From Candidatus Staskawiczbacteria bacterium (lineage in GTDB: Bacteria > Patescibacteriota > Minisyncoccia > Minisyncoccales > Staskawiczbacteraceae), in NCBI GenBank assembly GCA_943357015.1, contig CALRFZ010000027.1, forward strand, positions 1-7,905: a stretch of 7,905 nucleotides of DNA, given 5' to 3'. The translations under genes were made by a program, and so were the position numbers. Below are positions 1-4,936 of this stretch, piece after piece. Positions within the stretch are counted from its first letter, which is position 1. Every line of letters begins with the position of its first letter. The notes beneath the pieces were generated by a model that was not told the origin of the DNA, did not search any database, and saw only the letters and a program-made list of their open reading frames with translations.

Positions 1-336
1 GGATAAATTTATTAACTACTGAAATAATTTTTTCCTGAGTTTGCAAATTTTCTACTCCCTGAGTCTTATTTCCTAACTTGGCCTTAGATTCATCATTGAA
101 TCAAATTCAATAAAATCATTGCCCGTAATTTGTGGATAAAAATTTATTCCCCACAAATTTTTTGACTCTGAATTTATTTGCTTAATTAAAAATTCAAACA
201 AATCGGCATGCATTGGAGTATCAACCGCAATAACTTATTTTTCAATATCCACTATTACTTTCACTAAATTACCGTGCATATTTTTTGCCATTTCTGCTAA
301 TTGAGAAATTTTAATTTTATTTTTTATTATTTCCAT
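1..336 (-). pseudogene. DUF5674 family gene, disrupted by a stop and a frameshift; 3' end cut by window edge
   Basis: No function is known for this family. Read from the ATG at 336, the translation begins MEIIKNKIKISQLAEMAKNM and runs through VKVIVDIEK, then meets an in-frame TAA at 235-237. The same frame continues with MHADLFEFLI, NLWGINFYP and FIEFDSMMNLRPS until a TAG at 73-75. The homology then resumes in another frame as GNKTQGVEN and ends IISVVNKFI at the window edge. These blocks match what I remember of DUF5674 proteins (VDIEREI, HAD, LWGINxYP, FDSxINIRPSQGNRS, a terminal IVNKLI-like end). The stop sits where the family has Glu, so GAA to TAA is the simplest lesion. The second lesion fits loss of one base near 73-76. 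The ATG lies 3 bp past the htpX stop, so it was probably translationally coupled to htpX. Two assembly errors are possible but less likely than true decay. The family assignment is from memory. Confidence 0.72.
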
Positions 337-339
337 ATT

Positions 340-1242
340 TTAGACTTGCATATCCCGCAAGTTTTTAATCCTTTCTTCAATTGGTGGATGTGTGGAAAAT
401 AATTTTACGAACCAATTTACGCTTTGCTTTTCATTAAATGGCGAGTCAATATATAAATGCGCGCTGGCGGTGTTAGCAACTTTCATTGGAGTCACGTCAG
501 AATCAATTTTTTCTAAGGCGCGAGCCAAACCTTCTGGATAACGCGTTAACAAGGCGCCGTCAGCATCGGCTAAAAATTCTCGCTTACGTGAAATGGCAAG
601 CTTAATTAAGGTGGCGGCAATGGGCGCTAAAATAGCAGCTAATAATCCCAAAATTATTAATAATCCACCAGCTTTATTATTATCTGAATCGCGATTACTA
701 CGACCAGAAAAGCTAATTCGCAAAAAGAAATTTGCTAGCAAAGAAACTATGCCAGCTAGCACCACAACTACTGTGCCAAGTAGCATATCTTGGTTACCAA
801 TATGACTTAATTCGTGAGCTAATACACCTTCTAATTCGGTTTTATCTAATCGCTCCAAAAGCCCGCGCGTCACCGCCACTACCGCGTGATTTTTATTCCG
901 ACCAGTGGCAAAAGCATTAAGCTGGGATTCGTCAATAATATAAATTTTTGGTACAGGCAGACCAGCGGTAATGCATAAATTTTCTACAATACGATACAAT
1001 TCTGGATTATCTTTTTTTTCAATTAGCTTGGCGTGTGCCATAGACAGCACCAATTTATCTGACCACCAATAACTGCCAAAACTAGTCACGATGCTTAAAA
1101 AAACCGCCAAATATAAAATAGCTGAATTTTGCAAAGCTTGACTAAAAAGCCAACCCACGGCAATCACAAAAACCAAAAACCCAGTTATTAAAAACCAAGT
1201 TTTACGGTTATTACTATCGGCGTGAGTGTAAATTGAAGGCAT
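340..1242 (-). CDS. htpX: HtpX-like M48 family zinc metalloprotease, membrane-bound
   Basis: Integral-membrane zinc protease of the M48B (HtpX) type, 300 residues, which degrades damaged or misfolded membrane proteins with its active site facing the cytosol. The zinc site is visible: HELSH at 143-147 gives the two His ligands and catalytic Glu144, and REFLAD at 221-226 supplies the third ligand, Glu222. Conserved flanking blocks are LNAFATGRN (108-116) and THPP (284-287) near the C-terminus. Hydrophobic segments lie at about 16-36, 41-58, 154-175 and 192-216, the usual four-helix layout. The N-terminus (THADSNNRKTW) matches family starts, which supports this ATG. No Shine-Dalgarno sequence is seen; a GGGA lies too far upstream. 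It lies 101 bp downstream of lemA, a common pairing, and 3 bp before a broken DUF5674 gene. Length is normal and nothing essential is missing. Confidence 0.95.
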   Translation of the reverse strand: MPSIYTHADSNNRKTWFLITGFLVFVIAVGWLFSQALQNSAILYLAVFLSIVTSFGSYWWSDKLVLSMAHAKLIEKKDNPELYRIVENLCITAGLPVPKIYIIDESQLNAFATGRNKNHAVVAVTRGLLERLDKTELEGVLAHELSHIGNQDMLLGTVVVVLAGIVSLLANFFLRISFSGRSNRDSDNNKAGGLLIILGLLAAILAPIAATLIKLAISRKREFLADADGALLTRYPEGLARALEKIDSDVTPMKVANTASAHLYIDSPFNEKQSVNWFVKLFSTHPPIEERIKNLRDMQV

Positions 1243-1250
1243 AAATTAAA

Positions 1251-1285
1251 AATTCCCAATTACCAATTACCAATTTCCAATTAAA
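1251..1285. repeat. Heptamer tandem repeat between lemA and htpX
   Basis: Five consecutive 7-nt units of the form AATTnCC, the last one degenerate (AATTAAA). Two adjacent units are identical (AATTACC). The block begins 8 bp upstream of the htpX start codon and so lies in the leader of htpX or the lemA-htpX intercistronic RNA. The rest of the 101-bp spacer (1286-1343) contains no gene that I can see; a further AATTCCC occurs at 1290-1296, out of phase. Unlike the other spacer repeats, this one shows only direct copies and no clear inverted partner. Confidence 0.8.
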
Positions 1286-1343
1286 TCTTAATTCCCGAGT
1301 TTCTAAAATACTACTTGATTATTGAACATTGGTTTGTTAGGAC

Positions 1344-1898
1344 TTAAAACTTTACTGACACGGGTTGCCTTTCCATCTCATTAGCGGTTTGGAATAATTC
1401 CATTACCATAAACCCAAAAGATTCAGCGATTAAATTAGCAGGAAAGCTTTCAATTTTTATGTTTAAATCTCGTACATTGGTGTTATAAAATCGGCGAGCA
1501 GCTTGAATTTTATCTTCTGTGTCAGTTAATTCTTTTTGCAATTCCAAAAAGTTGACTGAAGCTTTTAAATCGGGGTAACTTTCTGAAACCGCAAATAAAC
1601 TTTTCAAGGTATTACTTAGCATATTTTCCGCTTCAGCCCTGCCTTGCGCGCCTTGCGCCGACATAGCATTGGCTCTTGCTTGCGTAACCTTTTCAAATAA
1701 TTCCTTTTCGTGAGTAGCATAACCTTTAACCGTTTCCACTAAATTAGGAATTAAATCGTAGCGCCTTTTTAATTGCACATCAATATCGGCCCAAGCTTCT
1801 TTGGCGCGATTTTTTAAAGTCACCAAACCATTAAAGGTTCCAGCAACCCAGAGAGACAAAACAATAACAATAACTAAAATAATAGTTAATAAAGCCAT
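1344..1898 (-). CDS. lemA: LemA family protein
   Basis: LemA proteins are small membrane-anchored helical-bundle proteins of uncertain biochemical role, often encoded beside membrane proteases such as HtpX. This one has 184 residues, the normal family size. Residues 2-20 form one hydrophobic segment (signal anchor), followed by the conserved block from about 23: FNGLVTLKNRAKEAWADIDV, then QLKRRYDLIPNLVETVKGYA and HEKELFEKVTQAR. Further conserved elements are SESYPDLKAS, NFLELQKELTDTEDKI, RRFYNTNVRDLN and the FPANLIAESFGF motif near the C-terminus. The remainder is predicted to be long helices with coiled-coil character. The start is set by the hydrophobic N-terminus. No Shine-Dalgarno is visible, because the sequence just upstream is part of an AAATTTG-type repeat. 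Gene order with htpX suggests a shared transcript and a joint envelope-related task, which is inference. Confidence 0.95.
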   Translation of the reverse strand: MALLTIILVIVIVLSLWVAGTFNGLVTLKNRAKEAWADIDVQLKRRYDLIPNLVETVKGYATHEKELFEKVTQARANAMSAQGAQGRAEAENMLSNTLKSLFAVSESYPDLKASVNFLELQKELTDTEDKIQAARRFYNTNVRDLNIKIESFPANLIAESFGFMVMELFQTANEMERQPVSVKF

Positions 1899-1904
1899 AT
1901 TTTT

Positions 1905-2022
1905 AAATTTGAAATTTGAAATTTACAATTTGAAATCAATTTGAAATATTTAAATTAATTAAAATTTCAAATTTTCTTTTATTTCAAATTGATTTCAAAT
2001 TTCAAATTGTAAATTTCAAATT
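1905..2022. repeat. Long inverted repeat built from AAATTTG-type heptamers
   Basis: The spacer between the zinc-ribbon gene and lemA is almost entirely this element. The left part (1905-1946) is six 7-nt units related to AAATTTG; the right part (1981-2022) is six units related to TCAAATT, the reverse-complement sense. Bases 1913-1947 pair with 1981-2022: 21 bp perfect next to the loop, a 7-nt bulge in the right arm, then 14 bp more. The bulge is exactly one heptamer, as expected if one arm gained or lost a unit by slippage. The 33-nt loop (1948-1980) is also AT-rich. In RNA it would form a 35-bp hairpin ending about 14 nt before the lemA start. It could act as an attenuator or RNA-stability element, but it lacks the GC-rich stem of a typical terminator. 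Confidence 0.9.
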
Positions 2023-2026
2023 AATT

Positions 2027-2560
2027 TTACTTGGGTAATTTCTCAATTAACTCAACAATATGTGGGTATTGAACGGTAAACTTATAATTAAATAACTTTA
2101 AAATCATTAAAAAATCTTCTAGTTCAGCTCTAAATTTACCCGGCCCAGCAAATACTTCCCATAATTGTTTGGCCAAGTTTTTAGCGTAATGATGCAAAAT
2201 TTCGTAATCGGACTTGCGAATCAAATAAATAATAATTTGCTTAAACTCACCCCTATCCAGCCACACGCCTTGGCAATGTTTACAAAAATCAATTTTAACT
2301 TTTGAATCATCATAATGAACTTCTACAAATGGTACATGGCAGGCGGGACACCTTTTATCAATTTTCAAAACGCTAAATTTACTTTTATCTCGCCAAAGAT
2401 CAAAATCCAACCATTGCAATTGAGCATCTTTTTCATCTTTAACTAATTGTAACTCTCCTTTGTCAAACCACACACCAAGGCAATTTGGACAATAATCTAC
2501 TTCGGTGTGATAAAACATCATTTTTTCCATTTCACCTTTATGATTATTAGGACAAATCAT
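2027..2560 (-). CDS. Tandem zinc-ribbon (zf-TFIIB-like) protein
   Basis: Function unknown. The 177-residue protein carries two copies of the zf-TFIIB-type ribbon (CPxC...CPxCxGVWxDxGE). The second copy is canonical: C71/C74 with C93/C96, followed by GVWLDRGE at 98-105. The first copy has C24/C27 and GVWFDKGE at 29-36, but its N-terminal half reads CPNNH, so Cys3 and probably His7 replace the usual Cys pair. Residues 106-177 contain no further Cys and look helical and hydrophobic (LRLLF-like stretches such as FLMILKLF at 150-157). No signal peptide is visible. Proteins of this kind are usually annotated only by the domain; a nucleic-acid or protein-binding role is inference. It follows groEL beyond a terminator and precedes lemA. 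The ATG at 2560 opens directly with the first ribbon, so an upstream start is unlikely. No Shine-Dalgarno is seen. Confidence 0.88.
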   Translation of the reverse strand: MICPNNHKGEMEKMMFYHTEVDYCPNCLGVWFDKGELQLVKDEKDAQLQWLDFDLWRDKSKFSVLKIDKRCPACHVPFVEVHYDDSKVKIDFCKHCQGVWLDRGEFKQIIIYLIRKSDYEILHHYAKNLAKQLWEVFAGPGKFRAELEDFLMILKLFNYKFTVQYPHIVELIEKLPK

Positions 2561-2568
2561 ATATATAA

Positions 2569-2597
2569 AATTTAGTTATTTAAATTAAAGATAGCAA
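2569..2597 (-). promoter_or_regulatory. Possible weak promoter for the zinc-ribbon gene
   Basis: On the minus strand TTGCTA (2592-2597) and TAAATT (2569-2574) are separated by 17 bp, each matching 4 of 6 sigma70 consensus positions. The predicted start would fall within a few bases of the ATG at 2560, which has no Shine-Dalgarno, so the message could be nearly leaderless. The region is so AT-rich that a chance match is quite possible. Confidence 0.25.
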
Positions 2598-2642
2598 AAA
2601 AAATAAATAAAATCAAACAAAAAAGCATAAGTCATATGCTTT
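2598..2642 (-). terminator. Intrinsic terminator downstream of groEL
   Basis: On the minus strand an 8-bp stem, AAAGCATA paired with TATGCTTT (2635-2642 with 2622-2629), encloses the 5-nt loop TGACT. It runs straight into a long U-rich tract (roughly 2598-2621, nearly all T with a few interruptions). This is the standard stem plus U-tract layout and lies about 100 bp after the groEL stop. The stem is AU-rich, so strength is uncertain. Confidence 0.65.
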
Positions 2643-2665
2643 AATGTCAAATCAAAAACTTTACC

Positions 2666-2705
2666 AAATAGCACAAAAAGTAAACGTTTACTTTTTATGC
2701 TATTT
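2666..2705. repeat. 40-bp palindrome with no loop, 3' of groEL
   Basis: Bases 2666-2685 are the reverse complement of 2686-2705 apart from one position (2674/2697), which would be a G-U pair in minus-strand RNA. The centre is AAACGTTT with no spacer. It lies about 40 bp after the groEL stop and upstream of the better terminator. It may be a first terminator hairpin, a processing or stability element, or a protein-binding palindrome. A TTTTT run follows on the minus strand after about 8 nt, so it may contribute to termination. Confidence 0.7.
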
Positions 2706-2744
2706 TGAGAGAGAGTTTTTTAAAAGGTTAAATTTTAATTTGGG

Positions 2745-4379
2745 TTAATAATCCTCTCCCATCATTGGGTTTATTCCGCCACTCATTCCAATTTGAGAGT
2801 CTTGTTTTTTGGGTAAATCCGCCACAACTGCTTCAGTAGTTAATAGCATACTAGAAGCCGAAACTGCGTTTTCTAAAGCGGTTCTTATTACCTTAGTCGG
2901 ATCTACAACTCCGGCCTTAATTAGATCTTCATAAACCATGGTTTGCGCATTAAAACCAAATTCACCCATACCTTCTCGCACTTTTTGCACTACCACCGCT
3001 CCGTCAATGCCGGCATTTTGCGCAATTTGCCGAATTGGCTCTTCTAAGGCCCGTTTCAAAATACCTAAACCAGTTTTTTCATCATCAGCCACCACCAAAT
3101 TAGTTAAGGATTGCAAAGCGCGCAAAAGCGCCACTCCGCCACCCGGCACAATACCTTCTTCTACTGCTGCTCGAGTTGCGTGTAAAGCGTCCTCTAATTT
3201 GTGTTGTTTGGCTTTTTGCTCTACTTCAGTGGCAGCGCCAACTTTTAACACCCCAACTCCGCCAGCTAACTTAGCTAGACGTTCCTGTAATTTTTCTTTG
3301 TCGTAACTTGACGTAGCATTATCTATGGATTTTTTAATTTGAAACATTCGCTCCTCAATTTTAGATTTTTCACCTTTGCCTTCTACAATAATGGTTTTTT
3401 CTTTTGAAGCAATAATTTTTCTGGCGCGTCCCAAATCTGCCAATTCCACAGTTTCAAGTTTTAAACCAATTTGTTCAGAAATAACTTTACCCCCTGTAAC
3501 ACAAGCAATATCTTCTAGCATCTGATTTTTACTGTCACCAAAGCCGGGAGATTTAATTGCCAACGCCGTAAAAATTCCGCGTAAACGATTAACAATTAAG
3601 GTAGTTAAAGCTTCGCCATCCACGTCATCAGCAATGATTACCAGTTCCTTTTTTCCGCTTTTAACAATTTTTTCCAGTAAAGGTAAAATTTCCGCTAAGG
3701 CGCTGATTTTTTTATCGGTAATTAAAATATATGGGTCTTCCAAAACCGCTTCCATTTTTTCTTGGTCAGATACCATATAAGGCGAAATATACCCACGGTC
3801 AAATTGTAAACCTTTAACAATTTCCTTAGATAATCCAAAAGTTTTTGAAGCCTCTACCGTAATTACGCCATCCCTGCCAACTTCCTGCATTACCAGAGCA
3901 ATTAAATCTCCCATTTCTTTGTCTTGCGCAGAAATTGTTGCCACTTGAGAAATTTCGTCTCTACTAGAAATAGTTTTAGACATCGCTTTTAAAGCCAAAA
4001 CAATTGCATCTTTACCTTTAACAATTCCTTTGCGCAATGCCAACGGATTGGCACCAGCCGCCACATTTTTTAAGCCTTCAGTTGTAATAGCTTGAGTTAA
4101 AACCACAGAAGCCGTTGTCCCATCTCCAGCAATGTCGTTAGTTTTTTCGGCGACTTCCTTAATAATAGAAGCGCCAATATTTTCCATTATATCTTCTAAT
4201 TCAATTTCTTTGGCAATTGACACGCCGTCATTGGTAATAATCGGGGATCCAAAAGAAGATCCCAATACCACATTGCGCCCTTTTGGGCCCATAGTCACTT
4301 TGACCGCATTAGCAACTTTATCTAAACCAATTTTTAAAGCTTTGCGCGCATTTTCACCATAAATAATTTTTTTTGCCAT
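2745..4379 (-). CDS. groEL: Chaperonin GroEL (Cpn60, Hsp60)
   Basis: ATP-driven cytosolic folding chaperonin that forms a double heptameric ring and works with GroES. At 544 residues it is the usual length. Nucleotide-site elements are present: MGPKGRNVVL (30-39), NDGVSIAKEI with Asp51, GDGTT at 85-89 with Asp86, and Asp397 in the EDALHATRAA block, equivalents of E. coli Asp52, Asp87 and Asp398. The chaperonin signature occupies 404-415 and ends GGG. In the apical domain FDRGYISPYM (193-202) keeps the two substrate-binding Tyr (197 and 201) but has Met202 where E. coli has Phe204. The C-terminus ends GMSGGINPMMGEDY, with only a trace of the GGM-repeat tail. It lies 122 bp after groES across a repeat-filled spacer, and no Shine-Dalgarno precedes its ATG. 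The start is fixed by the conserved MAKKIIYGENAR N-terminus. Confidence 0.98.
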   Translation of the reverse strand: MAKKIIYGENARKALKIGLDKVANAVKVTMGPKGRNVVLGSSFGSPIITNDGVSIAKEIELEDIMENIGASIIKEVAEKTNDIAGDGTTASVVLTQAITTEGLKNVAAGANPLALRKGIVKGKDAIVLALKAMSKTISSRDEISQVATISAQDKEMGDLIALVMQEVGRDGVITVEASKTFGLSKEIVKGLQFDRGYISPYMVSDQEKMEAVLEDPYILITDKKISALAEILPLLEKIVKSGKKELVIIADDVDGEALTTLIVNRLRGIFTALAIKSPGFGDSKNQMLEDIACVTGGKVISEQIGLKLETVELADLGRARKIIASKEKTIIVEGKGEKSKIEERMFQIKKSIDNATSSYDKEKLQERLAKLAGGVGVLKVGAATEVEQKAKQHKLEDALHATRAAVEEGIVPGGGVALLRALQSLTNLVVADDEKTGLGILKRALEEPIRQIAQNAGIDGAVVVQKVREGMGEFGFNAQTMVYEDLIKAGVVDPTKVIRTALENAVSASSMLLTTEAVVADLPKKQDSQIGMSGGINPMMGEDY

Positions 4380-4390
4380 AACAATTAAAT

Positions 4391-4497
4391 GAATTCTGTA
4401 TTATGTATTCAGAAGCTTGAATTGAATAAATAAATATTGAATACTAAAATTCAAGATTCTTATTCCAACTCCAGAATACGGTGTACAAAATACAAAG
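4391..4497. repeat. Degenerate heptamer block and imperfect inverted repeat between groES and groEL
   Basis: The spacer can be read as about fifteen 7-nt units from 4393 to 4497. Units at the left end resemble ATTCTGT and those at the right end resemble TACAAAA; the middle is degenerate. Bases 4391-4423 pair imperfectly with 4448-4479 (about 24 of 33 aligned positions by eye). The best part is the inner 12 bp, 4412-4423 with 4448-4459, with one mismatch. In the groESL transcript this would fold into a long weak hairpin that ends about 10 nt before the groEL start codon. It could affect groEL translation or mRNA processing; that is inference. Confidence 0.65.
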
Positions 4498-4501
4498 TTT
4501 T

Positions 4502-4792
4502 TTATTCAAAAATCGCTAAAATGTCGCTTTCACTTGCAATTAAATAATCCCTGCCCTCTACCTTAATTTCTGTTGGCCCGTATTTGGTAAACAAAACTTT
4601 ATGTCCTACCCTAACTGACACTGGGACAATTTTACCGTCATCAGTTTTTTTACCATCACCAACCGCAATTACCATACCTTGTTCTGGTTTTTCTTTTTGC
4701 GCGGTATCGGGTAAAAAAATTCCTGATTTAGTTTTTTCTTCTTCTTTAATGGGCTCAATTAAAACGCGATCTAATAAAGGTTTAATGTTCAT
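4502..4792 (-). CDS. groES: Co-chaperonin GroES (Cpn10, Hsp10)
   Basis: Heptameric lid of the GroEL folding chamber, cytosolic. The chosen start gives 96 residues, the standard family length, beginning NIKPLLDRVLIEPIKEEEKT. The mobile loop that docks on GroEL lies at about 16-33, with the hydrophobic tripeptide IFL at 25-27. The family motif VGDGK is at 44-48, and GHKVLFTKYGPTEIKVEG (63-80) and the C-terminal DYLIASESDILAI are also typical. An ATG at 4810 would add six residues (MLEVII), but the Met at 4792 is preferred. It matches the family N-terminus and has AGAGG 8 nt upstream, whereas the longer form would start inside a repeat hairpin. groEL follows 122 bp downstream. Upstream lie a repeat block and a weak promoter. 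Confidence 0.97.
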   Translation of the reverse strand: MNIKPLLDRVLIEPIKEEEKTKSGIFLPDTAQKEKPEQGMVIAVGDGKKTDDGKIVPVSVRVGHKVLFTKYGPTEIKVEGRDYLIASESDILAIFE

Positions 4793-4800
4793 AATTATAA

Positions 4801-4805
4801 CCTCT
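4801..4805 (-). promoter_or_regulatory. groES ribosome binding site (decides the start)
   Basis: AGAGG on the minus strand, 8 nt before the ATG at 4792. It selects this start over the in-frame ATG at 4810. Its first two bases belong to the 3' arm of the hairpin at 4804-4839, so folding of the leader could partly mask the site. Confidence 0.75.
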
Positions 4806-4860
4806 AGCACTTAGCCACTAGCTTCTAGCTAAATGCTAGTTGTCAGATGCTATTTGCTAA
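4804..4860. repeat. TAGC-type heptamer block with a 12-bp hairpin upstream of groES
   Basis: From 4805 to 4860 the sequence divides into eight 7-nt units: four of the form TAGCnnn, then four related to ATGCTAG, roughly the opposite orientation. Bases 4804-4815 pair with 4828-4839 over 12 bp with one non-Watson-Crick position, which is a U-G pair in the minus-strand RNA. The loop is 12 nt. The hairpin lies in the groES leader and touches the ribosome binding site. The half-sites TAGCACT and ATGCTA recall the HrcA operator CIRCE, but the spacing is wrong for it. Confidence 0.75.
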
Positions 4861-4871
4861 ACAGTACTAAT

Positions 4872-4900
4872 ATACTAAGTGAAGCAAAATAAAAAATCAA
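4872..4900 (-). promoter_or_regulatory. Candidate groESL promoter
   Basis: On the minus strand TTGATT (4895-4900) is followed after 17 bp by TAGTAT (4872-4877), 4 of 6 matches each. An overlapping TATATT at 4869-4874 is a better -10 hexamer but leaves a 20-bp spacer. Transcription would begin near 4863, so the heptamer block would lie in the 5' leader. It sits in the only non-repeat part of the uvrA-groES spacer. AT-richness makes chance matches common. Confidence 0.4.
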
Positions 4901-4936
4901 GACTATGCACAAATTCCCGAATTTAACATTTTACGC

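Noticed and set aside
235..237. Stop-codon readthrough or recoding to explain the in-frame TAA
   Set aside because: The known code change in some related lineages reassigns UGA, not UAA; several genes here end in TAA, and a second lesion (frameshift) lies downstream.
593..920. Plus-strand open frames of 70 and 62 codons
   Set aside because: They lie opposite htpX, which has its full catalytic motif set, and their translations show no family features.
1905..2022. CRISPR array
   Set aside because: Units are 7 nt with no spacers between them and are arranged as an inverted pair, not as regular repeats with unique spacers.
1905..2022. MITE or insertion sequence remnant
   Set aside because: No target-site duplication or transposase is seen, and the arms are internally heptamer-periodic, which fits slippage better than transposition.
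2938..4362. Plus-strand open frames opposite groEL (122 and 76 codons)
   Set aside because: Antisense shadows of a highly conserved gene; no plausible start signal or recognisable protein.
4793..4810. Longer groES start at 4810
   Set aside because: It adds a non-conserved MLEVII and begins within the repeat hairpin; the start at 4792 has AGAGG at 8 nt and matches the family N-terminus.
4584..4814. Plus-strand open frame opposite groES (76 codons)
   Set aside because: Antisense to a complete GroES, with no independent support.
4905..4936. Terminator just after uvrA
   Set aside because: Only a 5-bp AT stem (AAATT/AATTT) is seen and the T-run comes about 15 nt later, so support is too weak.
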